Shown piece by piece: positions 27,874-37,479 of a stretch of 64,000 bases of DNA; the stretch's first letter is position 1, and each line of letters begins with the position of its first letter. The notes under the pieces were generated by a model, which saw nothing but the letters and a program-made list of their open reading frames with translations, had not been told where the DNA came from and did no database searches. This DNA is from Corynebacterium sp. Marseille-P4321 (lineage in GTDB: Bacteria > Actinomycetota > Actinomycetes > Mycobacteriales > Mycobacteriaceae). Location: NCBI RefSeq assembly GCF_903645305.1, contig NZ_CAHJXO010000002.1, positions 496,001 to 560,000 on the forward strand. Reading direction: 5' to 3'. Made by a program: the position numbers and the translations under genes.

Positions 27874-28821
27874 GTGACTGAACTGAACCGCCGCCGCTTC
27901 CTCCAGGCCAGCGCCGCAGCCGCCCTCACCGCCGGAGCCGCGTCCTCCGTGTCCGCCGCGCCCTTCGCAAACGCGCAGCAACGCCGCGTGCTGGGCACCG
28001 TCGTCGACTACTCCGCCGGCGTGCCGTCCGCACGTTCCGTGAAGGCCGCAGGCCACATCGGTGCCGTGCGCTACGTCTCCGAACGCCGCCCCGGCGCCGA
28101 CTGGATGCGCGGCAAACCCGTCACCCTGCGCGAGACGCAGGATTTCAAGGCGAACGGCCTGGCCACCGCATCCGTGTACCAATTCGGGCGCGCCGAAACC
28201 GCGGACTGGAAACGCGGCGCCGCGGGTGCGGCCGTGCACGCGCCGCAGGCGATGCGCCTCCACGCGGCGGCGGGCGGCCCCACCGGGCGCCCCATCTACG
28301 TGGCCATCGACGACAACCCCACCCTCCAACAGTTCAACTCCCTGATCAGCCCCTATCTGCGGGCCTTCGGCGTCGCGCTGGAGACCGCCGGGTACAAGCT
28401 CGGTGTCTACGGCAACTACTGGACGATCGCGTGGTGCCTCGAGGACCGCATCGGCAGCTACTTCTGGCAGCACGACTGGGGCTCACAGGGCAAAATCCAC
28501 CCGCGCGCAAACATTCACCAGGTCGCCCGCTGGCAGGCGCACATCGACGGAGTGCAGGTGGACATTAACAACGTGTACGCCGCAGACTGGGGACAGTGGA
28601 CCCCGGGCAGCGGCCCCACCCCGGCACCGACGCTCACGTTCGACGACGTCAACCGCCTGATCCAGGGCTCCAGCCAGATGTCTTCCAACGCGCTCGGTGG
28701 GGTGCAGCAGGGGGTGCAAGGCGCACAGCAGGCAGTGCAGGGCGCGCAGCAGGCGGTGCAGGGCGCGGCCCGGAATGCGCAGCAGGCGGCTCGCGACGCT
28801 GCGGCGCGGTTCCTGCCGTAG
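27874..28821 (+). CDS. Tat-exported DUF1906 (glycoside-hydrolase-like) protein
   Basis: A 315-aa secreted protein. The N terminus MTELNRRRFLQASAAAAL carries a twin-arginine signal (RRRFLQ). The central domain (about residues 38-230) belongs to the DUF1906/Rv2525c-like TIM-barrel group: LGTVVDYSAGVPSA, IGAVRYVSERRPGADWM, PIYVAIDDNPT, YGNYWTIAW and YFWQHDWGS. In mycobacteria Rv2525c is a Tat substrate linked to cell-envelope integrity. The C-terminal about 40 residues are heptad-like repeats (VQGAQQA, VQGAARN, AQQAARD), presumably an amphipathic helix. TAATGT lies 7 nt before the GTG start, suggesting leaderless translation. Hydrolase activity is inferred, not shown. Confidence 0.85.
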   Translation: MTELNRRRFLQASAAAALTAGAASSVSAAPFANAQQRRVLGTVVDYSAGVPSARSVKAAGHIGAVRYVSERRPGADWMRGKPVTLRETQDFKANGLATASVYQFGRAETADWKRGAAGAAVHAPQAMRLHAAAGGPTGRPIYVAIDDNPTLQQFNSLISPYLRAFGVALETAGYKLGVYGNYWTIAWCLEDRIGSYFWQHDWGSQGKIHPRANIHQVARWQAHIDGVQVDINNVYAADWGQWTPGSGPTPAPTLTFDDVNRLIQGSSQMSSNALGGVQQGVQGAQQAVQGAQQAVQGAARNAQQAARDAAARFLP

Positions 28822-28974
28822 CGCTTCTGCTGTGGCTCTTGCTGTAGCTCTTCTGCTGTAACCCTTGCTATCGCGGTTCTCTGTCTGCCGGCACGGTTTC
28901 CCTGTCCGCCGGCGCGGTTCGCTTCTCCTGCCTGCAGATTCACCCCCGGGCCAGCGCGGTTTTTCTCGCCCGTT

Positions 28975-29135
28975 GTAGTCCCCAACGCTGGCGTCTACAT
29001 CACCCCTCCCGCGAAGTAGACGCCAACGCTTCTTGTAGACGCCAGCGAAACGCCAACCAGGCACTTTGCGGTAGACCCCAACGCTGGCGTCTACATCACC
29101 CCACCCGCGAAGTAGACCCCAGCGCTGGGGTCTAC
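28975..29135. repeat. 56-bp direct repeat pair and 24-bp perfect palindrome
   Basis: 28975-29030 and 29071-29126 are 56-bp copies differing at about four positions. Both are built from the palindromic word GTAGACGCCAACGCT and its inverse GCGTCTAC. At 29112-29135 the two arms GTAGACCCCAGC and GCTGGGGTCTAC form an uninterrupted 24-bp palindrome. A shorter related TGTAGACGCCAGCG occurs at 29034-29047. Confidence 0.9.
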
Positions 29136-29221
29136 AACGCACGCACTGGGCATGCACCAAAACACACCAAACCCCACCGACCCAGCACCAAACCCCATCA
29201 CCCAACGCAGCCAACAACTAC

Positions 29222-29241
29222 CTGTTCACTTTAGTGAACAG
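29222..29241. promoter_or_regulatory. 20-bp inverted repeat, operator or terminator
   Basis: CTGTTCACT (29222-29230) and AGTGAACAG (29233-29241) are perfectly inverted across two bases, followed by ATTCTTTTCTTTT. A degraded second copy GTTCACTATGAGTG (29266-29279) abuts the next start codon. The T-rich flank allows a terminator for the DUF1906 gene; the repeated half-site favours an operator. Confidence 0.7.
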
Positions 29242-29280
29242 ATTCTTTTCTTTTGCTTGCGCATCGTTCACTATGAGTGC

Positions 29281-30114
29281 ATGGGGAGAAAAGAGTGGGT
29301 GGAACAGAAGCAACGAGATGAGCTCGACCTGATCAAACGGGTCGCCTCGCAAACCCGGAACGCCGTGGTGACCGGCCCCGCAGGCGCACGGTGGCACGGG
29401 CTGGCAACGTTGGATTGGGTTGGATCCGTCGACCTCGTCATGCCCGGCTACAGCAAGGCGTGGGGCAAGGCCAGGCAATACCCGGACCGCGTCTACCGCT
29501 CCGGCTCGATCACCGACGAAGATTTCAAGGAAAAGGACGGCGTGCGCGTGGCCAGCATGATTCGATGCATCTTCGACACCATGCGCTATCACGGGTGGCT
29601 CGCGGCGTTGGTGCAGCTTGAGTCGGCACGTGCAAAGTGGCAGTCGCTTACTATCGACGAGCTCCTGCACCGCACCAGTTCCCTCCCCCGGGCGCACGGC
29701 CTCCGGAAGTTCCGTCGGCTCATTGAGTATTCCGCGGCAACTTCGGAGAGCGTGTTGGAAACCCTCATGCGCCACGAAATTTTACAGGCAATTGACGACG
29801 GAAGGCTCACCGGCGTGAACACCCTCGACTTCCAAGTGACGTTTCCCATTACAGGCGCGGACGGCAATCCAACCACTGCCCGAGTCGACGTGGTGATCAA
29901 CGGCGAGCTGCTGGTCGAAGCCGACGGCGCCTTGAAGAGTGACGGCACCTTCGGCGATCCGCTCGCGTCCACATCCGCAGAACGCCATCGAGAGAAACAG
30001 CTACTCAATCTAGGGCACCCCATCAACCGGTTCGGCTGGGACGAGGTAACCAGCCGAAGCTTTCTGCAGGTTCTCCAGCGCGCGATTAACGCGCTTGCTG
30101 CCCGCGCGGCCTAG
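29281..30114 (+). CDS. Hypothetical protein with DUF559-like nuclease C terminus
   Basis: A 277-aa soluble protein. The N terminus (residues about 1-70) resembles the winged-helix regions found in AbiEi-type antitoxin or transcriptional regulators. The C terminus has RVDVVINGELLVEADGALKSDG followed by ERHREKQLLNLGHPINRFGWDEV, which fits a DUF559/Vsr-like PD-(D/E)xK nuclease with D...E-x-D. Starting at the ATG 29281 just after the second half-operator. Many actinobacterial homologues are uncharacterised and probably mobile or defence associated. Function is not established; nuclease activity would need testing of the predicted acidic residues. Confidence 0.65.
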   Translation: MGRKEWVEQKQRDELDLIKRVASQTRNAVVTGPAGARWHGLATLDWVGSVDLVMPGYSKAWGKARQYPDRVYRSGSITDEDFKEKDGVRVASMIRCIFDTMRYHGWLAALVQLESARAKWQSLTIDELLHRTSSLPRAHGLRKFRRLIEYSAATSESVLETLMRHEILQAIDDGRLTGVNTLDFQVTFPITGADGNPTTARVDVVINGELLVEADGALKSDGTFGDPLASTSAERHREKQLLNLGHPINRFGWDEVTSRSFLQVLQRAINALAARAA

Positions 30115-30140
30115 GTACAAGCGGACCCCGACATGCGGAA

Positions 30141-30171
30141 GCGGCGCCCCGCGTAGGTTGCGGGGCGCCGC
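30141..30171. terminator. 12-bp perfect GC-rich hairpin between convergent genes
   Basis: GCGGCGCCCCGC (30141-30152) pairs with GCGGGGCGCCGC (30160-30171) across GTAGGTT. No U-tract follows; it may terminate the convergent nuclease-like and mctC transcripts by strength of stem. Confidence 0.65.
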
Positions 30172-30239
30172 GAAGTGCTCGCGCTGAGAGTGCTCCGAGC
30201 ACTGCGTCTGTGACTCACTGGGTGAGCCGCAGGTTCGGT

Positions 30240-31883
30240 CTAGTGGTCGACCGGAGCCTCTACGCCGACGCCGGTGAGCGAGCGGACTTCCATCTCGGCC
30301 TGCAGCTCGTCGAAGTTGTCCGGCTTGCCCAAGAGGGTGCCGACGATGCCGGCGAGGAAGCCGAGCGGGATCGAGACGAGGCCAGGGCTGGTCAGCGGGA
30401 ACCACGCCCAATCGGCGTTCGGGAACATCGCGGTCTCAGTACCGGACACAGCCGGCGAGAAGAAGATCAGCACGAGCGCGGAGATCAGACCCGTGTAGAT
30501 GGAGCACACGGCACCGGTGGTGTTGAAGCGCTTCCAGTACAGCGAGTACAGAATCGTCGGCAGGTTGGCGGACGCCGCGATCGCGAACGCCAGGGAGACC
30601 AGGAACGCCACATTCTGCGTCATGGCGAGGATGCCGAGGATGATGGAGACAACGCCCAGGATAACCACTGTGATGCGCGAGACGCGGACTTGCTCCTCTT
30701 CAGTGGACTGGCCGTCGCGAAGCACAGCGTCGTAGACGTCGTGGGCGATGGACGCCGACGCGGTGATCGCGAGACCGGCCACGACGGCAAGCACCGTCGC
30801 GAAGGCGACCGCGGAGATCAGCGCCATGAAGATTGAACCGCCGAGCTCGAAGGCCAGCAGCGGAGCCGCGGAGTTGGCGCCGCCAGGTGCCGCGAGGATG
30901 CGGTCCGGGCCGACGAATGCGGCCGCGGCGTAACCGAGGATGAGGGTGAGCAGGTAGAAGGAGCCGATCAGGACGATGGCCCAGGTCACGGACTTGCGGG
31001 CTTCCTTCGCCGTCGGAACGGTGTAGAAGCGCATCAGCACGTGGGGCAGACCCGCGGTACCGAGCACAAGTGCCAGGCCGAGCGAGAGGAAGTCGAGCTG
31101 CTTAGTAAGGGTGCCGCCGTACTTCAGGCCCGGCTGCATGATCGCCTCGGCCGCGTAGCCCTTCTTGGCCAGCGTCTCGGAGGAGGCGTGCATGTCGATC
31201 GCGGTGTCGAAGAGGCTGCCGCCGCGCAGTTTCACAAAGACAAGCACGGCCATGATCGCGACACCGGTGATGAGGAGCACGGCCTTGATCATCTGCACGT
31301 AGGTGGTGCCCTTCATGCCACCGACCAGGACGTAGATGATCATGATCACGCCGACGACACCGACGCAGATCGCCTGCGCGGTAAATGAGTGCAGGTTCAG
31401 AAGCACGGACACCAGCGAGCCTGCACCCGCCATCTGGGCAATCAGGTAGAACAGCGACACGAACAAGGTACCGAAGGCCGCGGCCACACGGACCGGCTTC
31501 TGGCGCAGGCGGAACGACAGCACGTCCGCCATCGTGAAGCGGCCGACGTTACGCAGCGGCTCAGCCACCAGCAGAAGCGCCACCAGCCACGCCACGAAGA
31601 AGCCGATGGAGTACAGGAAGCCGTCGTAGCCGTTGAGCGCGATGGAACCCACGATGCCCAGGAAGGACGCAGCGGAGAGGTAGTCGCCGGCGATGGCGAG
31701 GCCGTTCTGCGTGCCGTTGAAGGTGGCGCCGCCGGTGTAGAAGTCGGCGGATTCGCTGGTGGTCTTGCCTGCTCGGGTCACGATGAACAGGGTGACAACG
31801 ATGAAGATTGCGAAGATGGCGATGTTCAGGGCCGGGTTGCCGACACCTTCCGATGCGGCTGCGGCGAGGACGTAGTTCTGCAT
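30240..31883 (-). CDS. mctC: Monocarboxylate/sodium-solute symporter (MctC/ActP-like)
   Basis: A 547-aa SSS-family transporter with about 13 hydrophobic helices. Visible: SADFYTGGATFNGTQNGLAIAGDYLSAASFLG (Na+-coupling helix), AGAGSLVSVLL, and LASGLAITASASIAHDVYD-like GLAITASASIAHDVYDAVL. In Corynebacterium glutamicum MctC takes up pyruvate, acetate and propionate; the same order with gltA and FKBP downstream supports orthology. It is preceded by the small DUF485 gene on the same strand, 3 bp away, typical of the actP-type operon. The substrate is inferred from context. Confidence 0.88.
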   Translation of the reverse strand: MQNYVLAAAASEGVGNPALNIAIFAIFIVVTLFIVTRAGKTTSESADFYTGGATFNGTQNGLAIAGDYLSAASFLGIVGSIALNGYDGFLYSIGFFVAWLVALLLVAEPLRNVGRFTMADVLSFRLRQKPVRVAAAFGTLFVSLFYLIAQMAGAGSLVSVLLNLHSFTAQAICVGVVGVIMIIYVLVGGMKGTTYVQMIKAVLLITGVAIMAVLVFVKLRGGSLFDTAIDMHASSETLAKKGYAAEAIMQPGLKYGGTLTKQLDFLSLGLALVLGTAGLPHVLMRFYTVPTAKEARKSVTWAIVLIGSFYLLTLILGYAAAAFVGPDRILAAPGGANSAAPLLAFELGGSIFMALISAVAFATVLAVVAGLAITASASIAHDVYDAVLRDGQSTEEEQVRVSRITVVILGVVSIILGILAMTQNVAFLVSLAFAIAASANLPTILYSLYWKRFNTTGAVCSIYTGLISALVLIFFSPAVSGTETAMFPNADWAWFPLTSPGLVSIPLGFLAGIVGTLLGKPDNFDELQAEMEVRSLTGVGVEAPVDH

Positions 31884-31886
31884 GGT

Positions 31887-32225
31887 TTAGCCCTCCATTT
31901 CCTGGCGGATAGCGGCCGCGCGCGGCTCGATGTTCTTGTTGGCCCACCGGACGTACACCCAGGTGATGAGGAACGTGGTGACGAATTGCAGAAGGCCCAG
32001 CCACAGGCCCCAGTTCAGCCCGAGGAACGGCCGCGCCATGAACTCGGGCGCAAACGTGGCCAGCAGCACGTAGAAGACGTACCAAACGAGCGCGGCGATC
32101 ATCATCGGGAACGTAAATCCCCGGAAGGTGCCGCGGAGGTCCTGAAATTCCGGACTGCGCTGCATTGCCACGAACTCTTCGGGCGTGGGTTCCCGACGCT
32201 GCGGGACTGCAGAAGCTCCAGCCAT
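31887..32225 (-). CDS. DUF485 small membrane protein (MctB/YjcH-like)
   Basis: A 112-aa protein with two transmembrane segments (FTFPMMIAALVWYVFYVLLATFA and WGLWLGLLQFVTTFLITWVYVRWA) and a soluble N terminus containing VAMQRSPEFQDLRGTFRGFTFP, the DUF485 signature. The family is almost always encoded immediately upstream of an ActP/MctC symporter and is thought to assist it. Stop and mctC start are 3 bp apart. The 5' region (32226-32330) is AT-rich and probably holds the carbon-source-responsive promoter, but no named site could be assigned. Confidence 0.88.
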   Translation of the reverse strand: MAGASAVPQRREPTPEEFVAMQRSPEFQDLRGTFRGFTFPMMIAALVWYVFYVLLATFAPEFMARPFLGLNWGLWLGLLQFVTTFLITWVYVRWANKNIEPRAAAIRQEMEG

Positions 32226-32446
32226 GGCCTCAATCCTTTCTGTGTGAAAAAAGATGTGGTTGTGAAACCTTGCGCGTTTTCGTCGCCAAGCAATGAGCTT
32301 CGCAACTCAACACACAGAATGTAACCTATCCCACACTGAACTGTGAGTGTTTCATTCATCGCATGTGCCGCGCGCCACACCACTACCCCCGCAAACCGGG
32401 CTGTACTGGGGCAATTCGCTTGACGACGTCACCCCCGCACACAAAA
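32226..32446. promoter_or_regulatory. Upstream region of the DUF485-mctC operon
   Basis: About 220 bp without a gene. It contains TGTGTGAAAAAAG and CACACTGAACTGTGAGTG stretches (32248-32345) that could be degraded CRP/GlxR-type half-sites, but none matches a full TGTGA-N6-TCACA palindrome, so no operator is claimed. Confidence 0.3.
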
Positions 32447-32476
32447 ACCGCCCAGCAGGAAATCCTGCCAGGCGGT
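32447..32476 (-). terminator. Terminator of the aldo/keto reductase gene
   Basis: ACCGCC-CA-GCAGG pairs with CCTGC-CA-GGCGGT around AAAT; on the minus strand the stem is followed by a run of five T. It lies 17 bp beyond the reductase stop. Confidence 0.85.
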
Positions 32477-32492
32477 GAAAACCGGTGACGGC

Positions 32493-33320
32493 TTAGCCGG
32501 GGAATGTGCGCGGATCGCCCGAGAGCCGCTCCCCCGCGACGCGCTCAAGGACCTCGCAATCCTGCGCGGTCAACTCCACATCCACGGCCCCCAGGTTCTC
32601 CACCAGGCGCTGCGCGTTCGACGTCTTCGGCACAACCGAGCAACCGAGCTGCATGAGGTAGGCCAGCGACACCTGGGCGGGCGTAGCCGAGTGCGCGTCG
32701 GCGACCGCCCTTATCTCCGGGTTGTCGAAGTTGCCGCCGCGCGCCAGCGGCGCCCACGCCTCGGTGAGGATGCCCCGCTTCGCGTGGTACTCCCTCAGCT
32801 CCGACTGGGTGAACCCGACGTGCAGCTCAACCTGGTTGAGCGCCGGCGTCACACCGGTCTGCTCGATGATTTCGTCGAGCACCTCCGGGTAGAAGTTCGC
32901 CACACCCACGGACTGCAAACGCCCCATCCCCTGCAGCTGCGCAATTTGCTCGAAGGCCTGCACGTAGGTGCCGTGCTGCGGCCACGGCCAGTGCACGAGG
33001 TAGAGGTCGACGAACTCCAAGTCAAGGCGGCGCAGCGACTCTTCGTACGCCTCGCCCACCCGCTCCTGGTCGTCGTTCCACAGCTTCGTGGTGACGAACA
33101 GCTCCTCGCGGGTGACGTCGCCGGCGGCAATAGCACCGTTGATGGCCTTGCCCACTTCCACCTCGTTGCCGTACAGCGACGCGGTGTCGATGTGGCGGTA
33201 GCCCAGCTCGATCGCCGTGCGGACGATAGTCTCCGTCTCCGCCGGGTCCAGCTTGTAGGTGCCGAGGCCGAGCAGCGGCAGGTCGTAGCCGTCGTTCAGC
33301 GTGGTCACTGGGACGCGCAT
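32493..33320 (-). CDS. Aldo/keto reductase (2,5-diketo-D-gluconate reductase-like)
   Basis: A 275-aa NADPH-dependent oxidoreductase with the AKR catalytic set: LGYRHIDTASLYGNE (Asp, Tyr), FVTTKLWNDDQ (Lys), LYLVHWPWPQ (His), plus the NADPH-binding SVVPKTSNAQRLVENLGA near the C terminus. Actinobacterial members are promiscuous aldehyde reductases, so the substrate cannot be fixed. It reads in the direction gltA, FKBP, AKR and ends at a strong terminator, but a terminator also follows gltA. It may be transcribed with the FKBP gene. Confidence 0.92.
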   Translation of the reverse strand: MRVPVTTLNDGYDLPLLGLGTYKLDPAETETIVRTAIELGYRHIDTASLYGNEVEVGKAINGAIAAGDVTREELFVTTKLWNDDQERVGEAYEESLRRLDLEFVDLYLVHWPWPQHGTYVQAFEQIAQLQGMGRLQSVGVANFYPEVLDEIIEQTGVTPALNQVELHVGFTQSELREYHAKRGILTEAWAPLARGGNFDNPEIRAVADAHSATPAQVSLAYLMQLGCSVVPKTSNAQRLVENLGAVDVELTAQDCEVLERVAGERLSGDPRTFPG

Positions 33321-33334
33321 GACTTAGCCCTCCC

Positions 33335-33694
33335 CTAGCTCGCGTCGAGCAGGTCGATGATGAAGATTAGGGTGCGGCCCGAAAGCGGATGCCCTCCGCC
33401 CGCCGGCCCGTACGCCTTCTCCGGCGGGATGGTCAGCTCGCGGCGGCCACCAACACGCATGCCGGGGATGCCCTCCTGCCAGCCTTCAATCAGGCCAGCG
33501 AGCGGGAACTCTGCGGCTTCACCGCGGTCCCAGGAGGAGTCGAACTCCTCGCCCGTTTCGTAGTCCACGCCCAGGTAGTGCACCTTGACGAAGCCCCCGG
33601 CCACTGCTTCTTCGCCATCGCCGACGGTGATGTCCTCAATAACCAGGTCAACCGGTGCCGGCTCCTGGGGAACCTCGATGATTGGCTTTTCCAT
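33335..33694 (-). CDS. FKBP-type peptidyl-prolyl isomerase
   Basis: A 119-aa cytosolic FKBP that speeds prolyl cis-trans isomerisation. The FK506-fold motifs are VKVHYLGVDYETGEEFDSS, PLAGLIEGWQEGIPGMRVGGRRELTIPPEKAYG and LIFIIDLLDA. It lacks a signal peptide. It lies directly downstream of gltA (a strong terminator intervenes) and 14 bp upstream of the AKR gene, the same order known from other corynebacteria, which supports the gltA assignment. Confidence 0.95.
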   Translation of the reverse strand: MEKPIIEVPQEPAPVDLVIEDITVGDGEEAVAGGFVKVHYLGVDYETGEEFDSSWDRGEAAEFPLAGLIEGWQEGIPGMRVGGRRELTIPPEKAYGPAGGGHPLSGRTLIFIIDLLDAS

Positions 33695-33737
33695 GAGTTA
33701 AAACTCCTTGAAGGTTGTGCGGATGGAAAGTAAAAAT

Positions 33738-33785
33738 CCGCCGAAAACTTCCTCCCAGAATTATAAGGGAGGAAGTTTTCGGCGG
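33738..33785 (-). terminator. Terminator of gltA (19-bp perfect stem)
   Basis: CCGCCGAAAACTTCCTCCC at 33738-33756 is perfectly complementary to 33767-33785 with a 10-nt loop; on the minus strand it is followed by ATTTTTA. It sits 50 bp past the gltA stop. Confidence 0.95.
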
Positions 33786-33835
33786 TGAAGCCGACGCTCA
33801 GCGTGCCAGTCGGCAGCGTTCCAGCCGGTAGCGTC

Positions 33836-35131
33836 TTAGCGCTTGTCGACGGGCACGAACTCGCGCTTCGTCTCGCCGGTGTAGATCTGGCGCGGGCGGT
33901 TGATCTTGGTGTTCATCTCCAGCTGCTCGCGGTACTGGGCGATCCAGCCCGGCAGGCGGCCGATGGCGAACAGCACGGTGAAGAAGTCCGTGGGGAAGCC
34001 CATGGCGCGGTAGATCAGGCCGGAGTAGAAGTCCACGTTCGGGTAGAGCTTGCGCTGGACGAAGTAGTCGTCCTTCAGCGCGATCTCCTCGAGGTCGATC
34101 GCGAGATCCAGCAGCTCGTCGCCACCGAGGTGCTCGAGCACCTCGTGCGCGGTGTCCTTCACAATCGCGGCGCGCGGGTCGTAGTTCTTGTACACGCGGT
34201 GGCCGAAGCCCATCAGGCGCACGCCCTTTTCCTTGTTCTTCACGCGGTTCATGAAGTCCGTGGCGTCGCCGTCGTGGTTGTTCTTGATGTCCTCGAGCAT
34301 CTCCAGCACAGCCTGGTTCGCGCCGCCGTGCAGCGGGCCAGCCAGGGCGTTGATGCCGCCGGCGATGGCCACGAACATGTTGGCCTGCGCCGAGCCGATC
34401 ATGCGCACCGTGGAGGTGGAGCAGTTCTGCTCGTGGTCCGCGTGGAGGATGAACAGCTTCTCCATTGCGGTGGAGAGCACCGGGTCTACCTCGTAGTCCT
34501 CGGTGGGGTAGCCGAACATCATGCGCAGGAAGTTCTCGGTCTGGTTGAGGTTGTTGTCCGGGTACATGTACGGCTTGCCGCGGGAAGCTCGGTACGCGTA
34601 CGCGGCCAGCATCGGTACCTTCGCCATGAGGCGCACGGTTGCCTTGTCCAGCTGCTCCTCGTCGAGCGGGTTGAGCTGGTCCTGGTAGTAGGCGGACAGA
34701 ATGTTCACCGACGACGCGAGCACCGCCATCGGGTGTGCGTTGCGCGGGAAGACGTTGAAGGCGGCCTTGAAGTCCTCGTCCAACAGCGTGTGGTGGCGGA
34801 TGTCGTTGGAGAACGCCTCATGTTGCTCTGACGTCGGCAGCTCGCCGTTGATCAGCAGGTAGGACACCTCGTTGAAGGTGGCGTTGTTGGCCAGGTCGGC
34901 AATGTCGTAGCCGCGGTAGCGCAGGATGCCTTCAGCGCCGTCGATGTAGGTGATCTTGGACTCGGTGGAGCCGGTGGACACGTAGCCCGGGTCGAAGGTG
35001 ACGTAGCCGGTCTCGCCGAGGAGGTTGCCCAGCTCAATGCCACTCTGGCCTTCGGTGGCCTCCTTTATCGGCATTTCGTATTCGCCGCCCGGGTACTGCA
35101 GTACGGCCTTTTGGTTGTTCTCAGTAGCCAC
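33836..35131 (-). CDS. gltA: Citrate synthase
   Basis: Condenses acetyl-CoA and oxaloacetate to citrate at entry to the TCA cycle. The 431-aa type II enzyme has the catalytic residues in GINALAGPLHGGANQAVL (His), MGFGHRVYKNYDPRA (His/Arg) and PNVDFYSGLIYRAMGF (Asp). The N-terminal domain is typical of large hexameric bacterial enzymes. It is divergent from serC, with a separate terminator at the 3' end. In corynebacteria gltA expression responds to acetate via RamA/RamB; no such site was proven here. One of the best-supported genes in the window. Confidence 0.98.
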   Translation of the reverse strand: MATENNQKAVLQYPGGEYEMPIKEATEGQSGIELGNLLGETGYVTFDPGYVSTGSTESKITYIDGAEGILRYRGYDIADLANNATFNEVSYLLINGELPTSEQHEAFSNDIRHHTLLDEDFKAAFNVFPRNAHPMAVLASSVNILSAYYQDQLNPLDEEQLDKATVRLMAKVPMLAAYAYRASRGKPYMYPDNNLNQTENFLRMMFGYPTEDYEVDPVLSTAMEKLFILHADHEQNCSTSTVRMIGSAQANMFVAIAGGINALAGPLHGGANQAVLEMLEDIKNNHDGDATDFMNRVKNKEKGVRLMGFGHRVYKNYDPRAAIVKDTAHEVLEHLGGDELLDLAIDLEEIALKDDYFVQRKLYPNVDFYSGLIYRAMGFPTDFFTVLFAIGRLPGWIAQYREQLEMNTKINRPRQIYTGETKREFVPVDKR

Positions 35132-35288
35132 TGAAAATCACTTCCCTCTATACAATGTTTCAGGCTGGCTTCAGGCTGCCGGGGTTGTCCCTTGCGGGCC
35201 TCAGATTGCCATTTACGCTTACGCACTCTAGCAAAGCTTGTGACGCGGCCGACAGTTATGGGATTTTTCCTTCCGCACCACAGTTTAA

Positions 35289-36419
<1,131 letters not shown>

Positions 36420-36449
36420 TGCGGCTGCGCGTACATTAAGCTTGCCTGC

Positions 36450-37454
36450 ATGCGCGAGCTGCACTTTTTGGAAGAGGAATCGACGGAGACGTTTTTCGTC
36501 CTGCGCGACGACGACGGGGTGCGCTACCAGCTCGCCCGCGCGGAGCTTGAGGGGCAGTTGCTTATCGACGGCTCCGCGGCACCCGCCGAGGCGCCCGAGT
36601 CCGAGCATGCCGAGCCCGCAGAACGCGCCGTGCCCACCGAGCCAGCAGAACCCGCCGAGCCAGTGGAGCGCTCGCTGCCCGAGCCGGACCCGCTGTACGC
36701 CACCCCGCTTTCCATGCGCCCAAACGAGATCCAGGCACGCATCCGCGCTGGCGCCTCCGTGGCCGAGCTCGCCGAGGAGATGGGTGTGGCCGAAAGCCGC
36801 CTCGATTCCTACGCCCACCCGGTGATGCTCGAGCGCACCCAGGTTGCCGAGGCCGCGAAGCAGTCCCACCCGGTGCGCGAGGACGGCCCGGCGAAACTCA
36901 CCTTGTTCGAGATCCTGGCCACCGCGTTCGCCGCCCGCGGCCACTCCATTGCAGACGCAACTTGGGACGCCACCCGGGAGCAGGGCGACGACTGGGTGGT
37001 GCACGTCACCTGGCAGGCGGGCCTGAGCGAGAACGAGGCGCTGTGGTCGTTCAAGCGCTCCATGGGCTCTGCCCCACGAACCGAGGCGCGCAACGCCATC
37101 GCGGCGGATCTCACGGACCCGGACTTCGCGCAGCCGGTGCGCTCGCTGACCGCCGTCGGCCGCATCGGTGGCGCCCGCACGGATGAAAACGCGGACTACG
37201 ACGACGGTGTGAACGCGGCCGCGGAGTTCGAGGACTACGACGAGTACGACGAGCTCGAAGCCCAACAGCACGCCAACGACAGTGACACAACCTCTGAGCC
37301 CGCTGGCCCCGAGGACACGGTGCTCGAGGGCGACTTTCTGCGCCACCCTGATGAGGAGGAGCAGCCGCAGAAGCGCCGTCGTAAAGCTGTGACCCCGCAC
37401 TGGGAGGACGTGCTGCTCGGCGTGCGCACAAACACGAAACGCCCCAAGAAGTAG
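36450..37454 (+). CDS. sepH: Septation protein SepH (DUF3071)
   Basis: A 334-aa regulator of FtsZ assembly in actinobacteria. The N-terminal DUF3071 domain (MRELHFLEEESTETFFVLRDDDG... to about residue 60) is followed by a Pro/Ala/Glu-rich variable linker, a helix-turn-helix-like module (MRPNEIQARIRAGASVAELAEEMGVAESRLDSYAHPVMLERTQVAEAAK) and a second conserved block (KLTLFEILATAFAARGHS). The C-terminal part has long acidic runs (EDYDEYDELEAQQ) and ends KRPKK. TACATT lies 12 nt before the ATG. It follows serC, as in other corynebacteria. Confidence 0.92.
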   Translation: MRELHFLEEESTETFFVLRDDDGVRYQLARAELEGQLLIDGSAAPAEAPESEHAEPAERAVPTEPAEPAEPVERSLPEPDPLYATPLSMRPNEIQARIRAGASVAELAEEMGVAESRLDSYAHPVMLERTQVAEAAKQSHPVREDGPAKLTLFEILATAFAARGHSIADATWDATREQGDDWVVHVTWQAGLSENEALWSFKRSMGSAPRTEARNAIAADLTDPDFAQPVRSLTAVGRIGGARTDENADYDDGVNAAAEFEDYDEYDELEAQQHANDSDTTSEPAGPEDTVLEGDFLRHPDEEEQPQKRRRKAVTPHWEDVLLGVRTNTKRPKK

Positions 37455-37479
37455 GGCTTTCTCGTTTACTATTAGCCCT

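Larger units (their letters stand above)
28822..29280. other. Intergenic region with several repeat families
   Basis: No gene supported over about 460 bp. It holds CTTCTGCTGT-like and CTGTCYGCCGGC short repeats (28826-28925), the 56-bp repeat pair and palindrome (28975-29135), an AC-rich stretch (29136-29215) and a 20-bp inverted repeat (29222-29241) before the next gene. Confidence 0.8.
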
